Below are positions 1 to 7,239 of a stretch of DNA of 64,000 nt, one piece after another. The notes under the pieces are model-generated. The model searched no databases, had not been told where the DNA came from, and was given only the letters and a program-made list of their open reading frames with translations. A program made the position numbers and the translations under genes. Within the stretch, counting starts at the first letter, position 1; every line of letters starts with the position of its first letter. Source of the DNA: Streptomyces sp. CCM_MD2014 (lineage in GTDB: Bacteria; Actinomycetota; Actinomycetes; Streptomycetales; Streptomycetaceae); NCBI RefSeq assembly GCF_000772045.1, contig NZ_CP009754.1, positions 6,696,001 to 6,760,000 on the forward strand, read 5' to 3'.

Positions 1-2
1 CC

Positions 3-1301
3 CGCGTCGACGCCGGGGGCGGACTCGTCGAGGAACAGCTGCCCGCGGCGGCCGAACGGCTCGGGCTGAGCGGGGACGACGCCGCCGCGTACGCGAGCGA
101 GGCCTGGCGGATCGCCGTGGACACCGGGCTCGTCGAGATCACCGACGAGGAGGCGGGCACCGTGACCGCAGGCGAGGACCTCGCCCTGCTCACCGGCTCT
201 CCCCAGGACGTGCTCGGCGTCTGGCAGACCGCCCTGGAGGCGGTCCTCGCCGACGCGAGCGTGCCCGACCTCGACGACCTGGTCGACGCGATGTCCGAGG
301 GCGGCGAGGTCGACCTGTCCTCCCTCGACTGGGACCCCGACGCCGAGTCCGAGTTCCTCGACGGTGTGCTCGGCAACCTCTACCTGCTCACCGTCGGCGA
401 GGACGGCCCCGGCGACGCCCCGGTGCCGCTGCCCGCCCTGGCCGCCTCCATGATCGTTCCCAGCGACATGGGCGAGCCCAGCAACGAGGTCCTGGAGCAG
501 GTGTCGGACGCGATGATGCGCCTGGACGACCAGTTCCGGCTCCTCGAACCGGTCGGCCTCGTCGAGTACCAGCCGGTCGACGAGGCGCTCATGGCCGACG
601 CCGACGAGGAGCCCGCCGCCCCCGTCGACGAGGCCGACATCGCCCGCTACGGCATGGTGCGGCTCACCCCGCTCGGCCTGTACGGACTGCGCGCCCGGCT
701 CCTGGACGCCGGCTTCGACGCCCCGGCCGTCGGCGACCTCGCCGACAAGGGCGCCGACGCGCTGCTCGACGGCACCGCCCCCTTCCCGCCCGCCGCCGCC
801 CACGCCGAGACCGAGCTGTGGCTGGCCGGACGCGGCCCGCTCGACGCCGCCCGCGAACTGCTCGCGGCGGCCCGCGGCTCCGACACCGGCGCGCCCCTGC
901 GCCGGCTCCGCTGCCAGCAGGCGCTCTCCCTCGTCGGCACCGAGGCAGAGCCCGCGCTGCGGGAGGTCCTCGACGACTCCGAACTGGGCGGTCTGGCCCG
1001 TGTCTGGCTCACCGAGCACGGCGCGCGGGACGTGCCCGCCCCGCCGCAGGAGATGGTCTTCTGGCTGACCATCGACACCGTCGCCGCTCAGCTCGCCGCC
1101 GAGGGCAACTCCGAGGAACTGCGCGCCCTGGTGGAGGGCCTCGCACAGCAGCACAGCGGGTTCTTCGACACGGCCTGGAGGGTCGAGCACCCTGCCACGC
1201 CGGACGTCCTGGAGGCGATGGGACGGCTGCACCCCGACAAGAAGATCGCCAAGGAGGCCCGCAAGGCGGCGTTCAAGGCCCGCTCCCAGCAGGGCGGCTG
1301 A
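3..1301 (+). CDS. Conserved hypothetical protein, 5' end outside window
   Basis: The reading frame is open from base 3 to a TGA at 1299-1301, so the gene begins upstream of the window. At least 432 residues are visible. The protein is acidic and rich in Ala, Leu, Asp and Glu, with no signal peptide or membrane segment in the visible part. The C-terminal half has helical repeats of a HEAT-like character (a guess from the spacing of Leu and Ala), ending in a Lys/Arg-rich tail. I recognise no enzyme motif. A GTG at 117 could serve as an internal start, but coding character continues upstream of it, so a truncated longer gene is more likely. It points toward the PhoX gene across a 522-nt gap. Confidence 0.75.
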   Translation, partial: RVDAGGGLVEEQLPAAAERLGLSGDDAAAYASEAWRIAVDTGLVEITDEEAGTVTAGEDLALLTGSPQDVLGVWQTALEAVLADASVPDLDDLVDAMSEGGEVDLSSLDWDPDAESEFLDGVLGNLYLLTVGEDGPGDAPVPLPALAASMIVPSDMGEPSNEVLEQVSDAMMRLDDQFRLLEPVGLVEYQPVDEALMADADEEPAAPVDEADIARYGMVRLTPLGLYGLRARLLDAGFDAPAVGDLADKGADALLDGTAPFPPAAAHAETELWLAGRGPLDAARELLAAARGSDTGAPLRRLRCQQALSLVGTEAEPALREVLDDSELGGLARVWLTEHGARDVPAPPQEMVFWLTIDTVAAQLAAEGNSEELRALVEGLAQQHSGFFDTAWRVEHPATPDVLEAMGRLHPDKKIAKEARKAAFKARSQQGG

Positions 1302-1708
1302 CGGACGGCGCGGGACGCGGGAGCCCTGCCTGGCCGGCCGCGGACGGGCGGGGGAGAGGCGGTCGGTCCGCGTGCGTGGCGTCCGCGTGCGGTGGCCTTC
1401 GCGGGCGCTGGCAGGCCCGTGGCCGCGAGCGCCGCCGGACGCGGCGACCGACTCGCGGTCCGGCGCAGCGGTCCGCTCCCGCCCGTTGTGCCCTCGGGAC
1501 CGGCGGCCCGGAACGGCAGAGGGCCGGGCGGCAGACGGCCGTGGGGCAGCAGGGGCATGGGGGCCGGGGACCGTGGGAGGACCCGCCCGGGCGGTGTCGG
1601 CCTCCGCGTGGGCGCGCGGGCGACCGTGTGAGGCGGGCGCGTCCGGCTGGTTCACGGCGGGAATGGGCGGTTGGCCGGCGGCTCACCCGGCGGGAGGCGT
1701 CTTCGCCC
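1302..1708. other. Gene-free spacer upstream of the PHO box
   Basis: About 400 nt of very G+C-rich sequence in which I see no convincing gene; the short open frames lack ribosome-binding sites and family resemblance. An isolated GTTCA-containing 11-mer at 1650-1660 resembles a PhoP half-site and may belong to the regulatory region that follows. Confidence 0.5.
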
Positions 1709-1753
1709 GTTCAACTGCCGTTCAGGAACCGCCGGGACTCCCGTTCAGGCGCG
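1709..1753 (+). promoter_or_regulatory. PHO box (PhoP-binding direct repeats) upstream of phoX
   Basis: Two directly abutting 11-nt units, GTTCAACTGCC (1709-1719) and GTTCAGGAACC (1720-1730), share GTTCA with exact 11-nt phase. A third GTTCA begins at 1743 and a further one lies upstream at 1650. Streptomyces PhoP binds 11-nt direct repeat units with a conserved GTTCA core. The site is about 70-115 nt ahead of a PhoX-type phosphatase gene, which is what a PHO regulon member should look like. No footprint evidence is available here. Confidence 0.7.
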
Positions 1754-1823
1754 GGCGGAACCGTGACGCCCGACCGAGGTCCGCCACCCTCCACGGCTTC
1801 GCCCCACCGTCACAGGAGACACC

Positions 1824-3299
1824 ATGTCGCTCACCCGCAGGGATTTCGCCGGCCGATCCGCGCTCACCGGCGCCGGGGTCGTGCTGGCGGGCAGCGTCGG
1901 CGCCCTCGCCACCGCCCCCAACGCCCTCGCGTCCACGGACACCGACAGCGTGGAGGCGGAGCACGGCCACGGTCACGGACACGACCACCACCACGGCCAC
2001 GACGGAGTCGGCTACGGACCCCTGATCCCGGACCCGGACGGCATCCTCGCCCTGCCCGCGGGCTTCCGGTACGAGATCATCACCTACTCCGGCCGGACCA
2101 GGCTGGAGTCCGGCGAGCACACCCCGTCCAACCACGACGGCACCGCCGCCTTCGACGGCCCGCGCGGCACCACCCTCCTCGTCAACAACCACGAACTCGG
2201 CGGCCACCGCGACGGCTGGCCCCACCCCGTCCCGCTCACCGAGGGCCTCGTCTACGACCCGGCCGCCGCCGGAGGCTGCACCGTCGTCGAGGTACGCCGC
2301 GGCGGCCACGTCGCCGAGTGGGTCGGCATCGCCGGCACCGCCACCAACTGCGCCGGCGGCAGCACCCCCTGGGGCACCTGGCTGACCTGCGAGGAGACCG
2401 AGGACAAGGCCGGCAAGAACGGCATGACCAAGGACCACGGCTACGTCTTCGAGGTCGACCCCGAGGACCGCCGCGCCAACCGCGACCCCCAGCCCGTCAA
2501 GGCGCTCGGCCGCTACGCCCACGAGGCCGTCGTCATCGACCCCAAGCGCGGCCACGCCTACCTCACCGAGGACGCCTCCGGCCCCAACGGCCTGCTCTAC
2601 CGCTGGACCCCGCCGGAGCACTTCCGGCACGGCCGCGGCCGGCTGCGCACCCTGGCCGCCGACGCGGGGGTCCTCCAGGCCTTCAAGTGCTTCGACTCCG
2701 GCGGCAGGTTCGTCGACGACCTCTCCCGCGCCACCAGGACCGGCACCGTCTACGGCGTCGACTGGGTGGACGTCCCCGACCGGGACGCGCGGACCACCTC
2801 CGTGCGCAAGCAGTTCGCCGCCGGTGAGGTCACCCGCGCGCGCAAGCTGGAGGGCATGTGGTGGGCCGACGGCGGCGCCTACATCGTCTCCTCCTTCGCC
2901 CGTGACGAGAGCCCCGGCCGCCCGCACGACGGCCAGGTCTGGTTCTACGACCCCAAGCGCCGCACCCTCACGCTGAAGGTCCTGCTCGGCGTCAACGCCG
3001 ACCCGTCCGCCGACGGCGCCTTCGACGGCCCCGACAACATCACCGTCTCCCCGTACGGCGGCCTGGTCATCGCCGAGGACGGCGACGGCGTCCAGCACCT
3101 GTTCGGCGCCACCGACAGCGGCCGCACCTACCCCATCGCCCGCAACGAACTGAACCTGGGCACCGAGGACGACCCCGAGTACAGCGAGTTCACCGGCGTC
3201 ACCTTCTCGCCCGACGGCCGCACCCTCTACGCCAACATCCAGACGCCGGGCATCATGCTGGCCATCACCGGACCCTGGAAGCGCCAGAAGCGCCGGTAA
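1824..3299 (+). CDS. Tat-exported PhoX family (DUF839) phosphatase
   Basis: This 491-residue protein starts with a twin-arginine signal (TRRDF at residues 4-8, then a hydrophobic stretch and an Ala-rich cleavage region near residue 35). A His-rich segment (about 48-60) follows. The rest is the PhoX/DUF839 fold, recognisable by NNHELGGH, the block NCAGG-TPWGTWLTCEE and a late segment FSPDGRTLY. PhoX enzymes are secreted Ca2+/Fe-dependent alkaline phosphatases that release phosphate from phosphomonoesters. The start has GGAGA at about -10. A PHO box lies upstream, so phosphate-starvation induction by PhoP is likely. Some DUF839 proteins have not been shown to be phosphatases, so family assignment is firmer than activity. 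Confidence 0.85.
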   Translation: MSLTRRDFAGRSALTGAGVVLAGSVGALATAPNALASTDTDSVEAEHGHGHGHDHHHGHDGVGYGPLIPDPDGILALPAGFRYEIITYSGRTRLESGEHTPSNHDGTAAFDGPRGTTLLVNNHELGGHRDGWPHPVPLTEGLVYDPAAAGGCTVVEVRRGGHVAEWVGIAGTATNCAGGSTPWGTWLTCEETEDKAGKNGMTKDHGYVFEVDPEDRRANRDPQPVKALGRYAHEAVVIDPKRGHAYLTEDASGPNGLLYRWTPPEHFRHGRGRLRTLAADAGVLQAFKCFDSGGRFVDDLSRATRTGTVYGVDWVDVPDRDARTTSVRKQFAAGEVTRARKLEGMWWADGGAYIVSSFARDESPGRPHDGQVWFYDPKRRTLTLKVLLGVNADPSADGAFDGPDNITVSPYGGLVIAEDGDGVQHLFGATDSGRTYPIARNELNLGTEDDPEYSEFTGVTFSPDGRTLYANIQTPGIMLAITGPWKRQKRR

Positions 3300-3345
3300 T
3301 TAATTCGGTCGCCCGAACGACGGCCGCCCTTTTAGAGTGATGAAC

Positions 3346-3481
3346 GTCCAGGTGCGAAGGCAGGACCTACTTCCACTCATAATGGGGCGGCCACGGGTTC
3401 GAGTCCCGTCACCGGCACAACGCGCCGGTGTAGCTCAGGGGTTAGAGCACCTTGTCGGTTCCGCCGACCTGAACTCTGGAC
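3346..3481 (+). ncRNA. Y-RNA-like ncRNA 1, with circularly permuted tRNA-like module (YrlA-type)
   Basis: The ends pair: GTCCAG (3346-3351) with CTGGAC (3476-3481), then an internal loop and CAGG (3361-3364) with CCTG (3468-3471). The 5' strand of the loop, GTGCGAAGG, resembles the Ro-binding GUCCGAAGG of animal Y RNAs. Inside sits a tRNA-like domain in permuted order. First comes a T arm (stem ACGGG/CCCGT, loop TTCGAGT, 3393-3409). Then the acceptor 3' strand CACCGGC (3410-3416), a 7-nt loop, and the acceptor 5' strand GCCGGTG (3424-3430), 7 perfect pairs. Then T and A as positions 8-9, and a D arm GCTC-AGGGGTTA-GAGC (3433-3448). A small hairpin GTCGG/CCGAC (3454-3468) follows. This architecture is known for bacterial YrlA RNAs. 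Exact transcript ends are not visible; a TAGAGT at 3333-3338 could be a -10 element. Confidence 0.82.
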
Positions 3482-3498
3482 ACCTACAACTTCACGCA

Positions 3499-3573
3499 CC
3501 TCCCGGTGCGCGGGCCGCGGCTACTTCTTCTGCAAAAAGAATCCCATGCCGCTGCCCAGTTGATCTCGGGAGG
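3499..3573 (+). ncRNA. Y-RNA-like ncRNA 2, short form without tRNA-like module
   Basis: Terminal stem CCTCCCG (3499-3505) pairs perfectly with CGGGAGG (3567-3573). The 5' strand then reads GTGCGCGGGCCGCGGCTACTTC, almost the same as in the third element (GTGCGCAGGCAGCGGCTACTTC). Further inward GGGC (3512-3515) pairs with GCCC (3554-3557), GCGGC (3517-3521) with GCCGC (3548-3552), and TTCTT (3525-3529) with AAGAA (3537-3541), closing an A-rich loop. The result is one long, interrupted hairpin of about 75 nt, like the simple eukaryotic Y RNAs, with no T or D arm. It lies between the two tRNA-like Y RNAs and may be a deletion derivative or a separate functional form. Confidence 0.68.
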
Positions 3574-3586
3574 CCCAGCAGTCGAA

Positions 3587-3728
3587 GGGTGCCCGGTGCG
3601 CAGGCAGCGGCTACTTCCTTTGATCGGACGGTTGCGGGTTCGAATCCCGTCATCGACCTCGGGTCGGTGTAGCTCAATTCGGCAGAGCATCCGCACAGTT
3701 CCGTCGCCGATTCCGACCTCGGGCACCC
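3587..3728 (+). ncRNA. Y-RNA-like ncRNA 3, with circularly permuted tRNA-like module
   Basis: The ends form a perfect 9-bp stem, GGGTGCCCG (3587-3595) with CGGGCACCC (3720-3728). The tRNA mimic is again permuted. It has a T arm (GCGGG/CCCGT around loop TTCGAAT, 3634-3650), then acceptor strands CATCGACC (3651-3658) and GGTCGGTG (3662-3669) pairing over 8 bp with one G-U and a 3-nt cap. Next are T and A as positions 8-9, and a D arm GCTC-AATTCGGCA-GAGC (3672-3688). Compared with the first element the acceptor sequence is different but fully compensated, and the D loop is of a different type. It ends about 60 nt before the Ro gene, so co-expression with the protein is likely. Confidence 0.82.
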
Positions 3729-3789
3729 TTCTGCTGCCGTGTCTCCCTCCGGAAAGTCTCAAGATTTCGAGAATTCGGGGGAATTCACC

Positions 3790-5376
3790 ATGGCGCGATT
3801 CAACACCAAGGCCGCGAAGGCGCAGCCCACCTCGCGCGTGACCTCGACGGGCCGCGTGCTGCGCACCTACGAGGGCGGCCGGGGCACCGAGCGCGACGCG
3901 CGCTCCGAGCTCTTCCTGCTGTCGGTGGCCAACTTCGTGTCCCAGCAGACCTTCTACGAGTCCGGCGCCGCCCGCGACGACCGCTTCGCCACGCTCGTGC
4001 GCGAACTCGCCCTCAGCGACCCGTCCTGGACCGCCGGCCTGCTCGGCTGGCTGCGCGGCGAGGGCAACCTGCGCACCGCCTCGATCGTCGGCGCCGCCGA
4101 GTACGTCAAGGCCCGCCTCGACTCCGGCGTCACCGACGGACCGTCGAACCGGCAGGTGATCGCCTCCGTCCTGCGGCGGCCCGACGAGCCCGGCGAGCTG
4201 CTCGCCTACTGGACCGCGACCTACGGCCGCGCCGTGCCCAAGCCGGTCAAGCGGGGGATCGCCGACGCCGTGCGGCGGCTCTACCACGGCAAGTCGCTGC
4301 TGACGTACGACACCGCGTCCAAGGGCTACCGTTTCGGCGACATCCTCAACCTGGTGCACGCGGCGCCCGACCCGGACAAGCCCTGGCAGGGCGAGCTGTT
4401 CCAGTACGCCCTCGACCGCCGGCACAACCCGGACACCGCGGTGCCGCCCGCCTCGAACCGCGTCCTGACCGCGCACCGCGAACTGATGGCGCTGCCCGTC
4501 GACCAGCGGCGAGCGGTGGTCACGGCGCCCGACGGCGCCGAGCGGCTCGCGGCGGCGGGCATCACGTGGGAGGTGCTGGCCGGCTGGCTCCAGGGGCCGA
4601 TGGACAAGGCCGCCTGGGAAGCGGTGATCCCGTCCATGGGCGCCATGGCGCTCGTCCGCAACCTGCGGAACTTCGACGAGGCCGGTGTCTCGGACGAGGC
4701 CGCCGCCCGGGTCGCGGCGCGGATCAGCGACCCGGGCGAGGTGGCACGCTCGCGGCAGTTCCCCTTCCGCTACCTCGCCGCCTACCAGCACGCGCCGTCG
4801 CTGCGCTGGTCGTACCCGCTGGAGCAGGCGCTCGGCCACTCGCTGGCCAACGTGCCCGCGCTGGGCGGCCGGACGCTGATCCTCGTGGACCGCTCGGGTT
4901 CGATGTTCTACTCCCGGCTGTCGGACCGCTCCGAGCTCACCCGGGCCGACGCGGCGGCGGTCTTCGGCACGGCGCTGGCGCTGCGGGCGGCCGACGCGGA
5001 CCTGGTGGAGTTCGGTTCGTCGAGCAACCGCGTGACTTTCCGCAAGGGCGAGTCGGTGCTGAAGATGCTGGACCGGTTCGGCAACCTCGGCGGCACCGAC
5101 ACCGCCGAGGCGGTACGGCGCCACTACAAGAAGCACGACCGGGTGCTGATCGTCACCGACGAGCAGTACGCGTACAGCCGGCACGGCGACCCGACCGAGC
5201 AGGTCCCGGCGCACGTGCCGGTCTACACCTGGAACCTCGCCGGGTACCGGGCGGGCCACGGCCCGTCGGGACGGGCGAACCGGCACACGTTCGGGGGCCT
5301 TTCGGACGCGGCGTTCCGGATGGTTCCGCTGCTCGAGGCGGGCCGGGACGCCGACTGGCCCTGGGCAGCGGCCTGA
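3790..5376 (+). CDS. Ro60 orthologue: TROVE + vWA domain RNA-binding protein
   Basis: The 528-residue protein has the TROVE/HEAT-repeat ring over about residues 20-330 and a von Willebrand A domain over 340-528. The vWA metal site (MIDAS) is complete: DRSGS at 367-371, a Thr in GGTDT at 436 and an Asp in VTDE at 457. Ro proteins are cytoplasmic rings that bind misfolded structured RNAs. In bacteria they act with exoribonucleases such as PNPase, with Y RNAs gating or tethering the ring. Start chosen at ATG 3790 behind a GGGGGA Shine-Dalgarno. An in-frame GTG at 3739 would begin right after the third Y RNA and lacks a good site. Three Y-RNA-like genes precede it. Called Rsr in Deinococcus. Confidence 0.9.
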   Translation: MARFNTKAAKAQPTSRVTSTGRVLRTYEGGRGTERDARSELFLLSVANFVSQQTFYESGAARDDRFATLVRELALSDPSWTAGLLGWLRGEGNLRTASIVGAAEYVKARLDSGVTDGPSNRQVIASVLRRPDEPGELLAYWTATYGRAVPKPVKRGIADAVRRLYHGKSLLTYDTASKGYRFGDILNLVHAAPDPDKPWQGELFQYALDRRHNPDTAVPPASNRVLTAHRELMALPVDQRRAVVTAPDGAERLAAAGITWEVLAGWLQGPMDKAAWEAVIPSMGAMALVRNLRNFDEAGVSDEAAARVAARISDPGEVARSRQFPFRYLAAYQHAPSLRWSYPLEQALGHSLANVPALGGRTLILVDRSGSMFYSRLSDRSELTRADAAAVFGTALALRAADADLVEFGSSSNRVTFRKGESVLKMLDRFGNLGGTDTAEAVRRHYKKHDRVLIVTDEQYAYSRHGDPTEQVPAHVPVYTWNLAGYRAGHGPSGRANRHTFGGLSDAAFRMVPLLEAGRDADWPWAAA

Positions 5377-5398
5377 GTCCGGACCGCCGTCCGTCCGC

Positions 5399-5432
5399 GG
5401 CCCGGCCCCGCACCTGATCGCGGGGCCGGGCC
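5399..5432 (+). terminator. Rho-independent type hairpin after the Ro gene
   Basis: A perfect 13-bp inverted repeat: GGCCCGGCCCCGC (5399-5411) pairs with GCGGGGCCGGGCC (5420-5432) around an 8-nt loop, 22 nt after the Ro stop. There is no T run, as is usual in Streptomyces terminators. Confidence 0.75.
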
Positions 5433-5438
5433 GGGCTC

Positions 5439-5472
5439 TTGTCGGGCCACCGTCTGACATCTAACATTTCAG
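5439..5472 (+). promoter_or_regulatory. Promoter and likely autoregulatory operator of the GntR gene
   Basis: A -35 TTGTCG (5439-5444) is separated by exactly 17 nt from a -10 TAACAT (5462-5467), placing transcription start next to the GTG at 5475, so the message would be leaderless. An imperfect palindrome CTGACATCTAACATTTCAG (5454-5472) covers the -10 element and is a plausible GntR operator. Confidence 0.6.
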
Positions 5473-5474
5473 TC

Positions 5475-6119
5475 GTGTCCATCCGACCCGTGTCCCGGAC
5501 CCTGCTGAGGGACCGCGCCTACGAAGCCATCCGGGACGCCATCGTCGCCGGGGAGATCGAGCCGGGCGCGGTCGTGCGCGACGCCGACCTGGCCGAGCGG
5601 CTCGGCCTGTCCCGCGCCCCCGTGCGCGAGGCGTTCTCCCGGCTGGTGGACGAAGGGCTGCTGGAGAGCAAGCCGCAGAGCTACACCAGGGTCACCCCGG
5701 TCGTCGCGGCCGACGTGCGGGACGCCGCCGCGGTCGTCGCGGCCATGCACGAACTGGTCACCCGGGTCGCCGTCCCCCGGCTCCGGGAATCGGACCTCGA
5801 CGCCATGCGCGAAGCAAACGCCCGGTTCGCCGCGGCCGTCCGCGCGGGCGACGTGGACGGCGCGCTGCGCGCCGACGACGACCTGCACCACGTCCTCGTC
5901 CGCACCGCCGCCAACCGGGCCGCCGCCGCCACCGTCGCCCGCTACACCCCGCTCATCCGCCGGCTGGAGCGCCGCCGCTTCGGCGAGGCCGGCACCTGCC
6001 GTTCGGCCGGGCTGCACGAACAGCTCATCGAGGCCTGCGCGGCCCGGGACACCGGGACGGCGCTGCGGGTGACGGCGGACATCTGGCGCGGCCTCGAAGA
6101 ACTCGCCGACACCGACTGA
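5475..6119 (+). CDS. GntR family regulator (FadR/FCD subfamily) of acdS
   Basis: 214 residues. An N-terminal winged helix (about 1-75) carries the GntR signature IEPGAVVRDADLAERLGLSR and then an APVREAFSRL recognition helix. The all-helical FCD ligand-binding domain follows (about 85-210) with metal-binding His positions near LHHVLV and LHEQL. Start chosen at GTG 5475 because an upstream TTG (5439) overlaps the -35 hexamer. No Shine-Dalgarno precedes 5475, which agrees with a leaderless transcript. It lies 13 nt upstream of ACC deaminase in the same direction, so it is probably an ACC- or substrate-responsive regulator of that gene. The ligand is inferred only from context. Confidence 0.85.
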   Translation: MSIRPVSRTLLRDRAYEAIRDAIVAGEIEPGAVVRDADLAERLGLSRAPVREAFSRLVDEGLLESKPQSYTRVTPVVAADVRDAAAVVAAMHELVTRVAVPRLRESDLDAMREANARFAAAVRAGDVDGALRADDDLHHVLVRTAANRAAAATVARYTPLIRRLERRRFGEAGTCRSAGLHEQLIEACAARDTGTALRVTADIWRGLEELADTD

Positions 6120-6132
6120 ACCGGGAGTACCC

Positions 6133-7149
6133 ATGTCCCTCTCCGCGTACGAGCGTTACCCGCTGCTCCTCGGCCCGTCGCCCGTTCACCCCTTGGAACG
6201 CCTCACCGAGCACCTCGGCGGGGCCTCGCTCTGGGCCAAGCGGGAGGACCTCAACTCGGGCATCGCCTACGGCGGCAACAAGACCCGCAAGCTGGAGTAC
6301 CTGGTCGCCGACGCGCTCGCCCAGGGCTGCGACACCCTCGTCTCCATCGGCGGCGTGCAGTCCAACCACACCCGCCAGGTCGCGGCCGTCGCCGCCCGCG
6401 CGGGCCTGCGCTGCGTGCTGGTGCAGGAGAGCTGGGTGGACTGGCCCGACGCCGTGTACGACAAGGTCGGCAACATCCTGGTCTCCCGGCTCGCCGGGGC
6501 CGACGTGCGGCTGGTGAAGGCCGGGTTCGGGATCGGCTTCAAGGAGAGCTGGGAGCAGGCCCTCAAGGAGGTCGAGGACGCCGGAGGCAAGCCGTACGCC
6601 ATCCCCGCCGGTGCCTCCGACCACCCCCTCGGCGGGCTCGGCTTCGCCGGCTGGGCGTACGAGGTCGCCGAACAGGAGAGGGAGTTGGGCGTCTTCTTCG
6701 ACACCGTCGTGGTCTGCTCGGTGACCGGGTCCACCCAGGCCGGCATGGTCGCCGGGTTCCGCGCCCTGGAGGAGGCGGGCGGGCGGCCCCGGCGCGTCGT
6801 CGGCATCGACGCGTCCGCGGAACCCGCCCGCACCCGCGAGCAGATCGCCCGGATCGCCGACCGCACGGGCCGGCTCATCGGCTTGAGCGGCGCGCTCACG
6901 GAGGCGGACGTCGAACTCGACGAGCGGTACCACGCGGGCACGTACGGCATTCCCGACGACACCACCCTCGCGGCGATGCGGCTCGCCGCCCGGACCGAGG
7001 GCATGGTCACCGACCCCGTCTACGAGGGAAAGTCGATGGCCGGACTGGTCGACCTGGTCACCCGGCGCGAGATCGGCGCCGACGCCACCGTGCTCTACGC
7101 CCACCTCGGCGGACAGCCCGCGCTGAACGCCTACAGCGCGCTGTTCTGA
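6133..7149 (+). CDS. acdS: 1-aminocyclopropane-1-carboxylate (ACC) deaminase
   Basis: 338 residues, the standard length. This PLP enzyme of the tryptophan-synthase-beta fold opens the ring of ACC, the plant ethylene precursor, to 2-oxobutyrate and ammonia. The PLP lysine is Lys50 in GGNKTRK, and the phosphate-binding and ring-opening segments (VQSNHTRQ, TGSTQAG) are present. Glu298 and Leu325 correspond to the Pseudomonas residues Glu295 and Leu322 that separate true ACC deaminases from D-cysteine desulfhydrases. GGGAG lies 8 nt before the ATG. The gene is cotranscribed with the upstream GntR regulator. It suggests a plant-associated or soil lifestyle that lowers plant ethylene, fitting the pectinases elsewhere in the window. 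Confidence 0.92.
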   Translation: MSLSAYERYPLLLGPSPVHPLERLTEHLGGASLWAKREDLNSGIAYGGNKTRKLEYLVADALAQGCDTLVSIGGVQSNHTRQVAAVAARAGLRCVLVQESWVDWPDAVYDKVGNILVSRLAGADVRLVKAGFGIGFKESWEQALKEVEDAGGKPYAIPAGASDHPLGGLGFAGWAYEVAEQERELGVFFDTVVVCSVTGSTQAGMVAGFRALEEAGGRPRRVVGIDASAEPARTREQIARIADRTGRLIGLSGALTEADVELDERYHAGTYGIPDDTTLAAMRLAARTEGMVTDPVYEGKSMAGLVDLVTRREIGADATVLYAHLGGQPALNAYSALF

Positions 7150-7239
7150 CCGCGGCGGTCACGCTCGGCCGGTCTCGAAGGGGGGCACCCTCGCGCGGTA
7201 GGGTGCGGCGACGGACCCCTGTGTGCAGAAAGGCCCGGG

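Noticed and set aside
3390..3450. A canonical tRNA gene, because T- and D-arm sequences are near perfect
   Set aside because: The arms are in reversed order (T arm before D arm), there is no anticodon arm, and the whole lies within a Y-RNA-like stem next to a Ro gene. A permuted tRNA mimic explains it better.
3484..5460. A 658-residue open frame on the minus strand opposite the Ro gene
   Set aside because: It is antisense to a well-supported TROVE-vWA gene, is Arg/Gly/Val-rich without family features, and reflects third-position GC bias.
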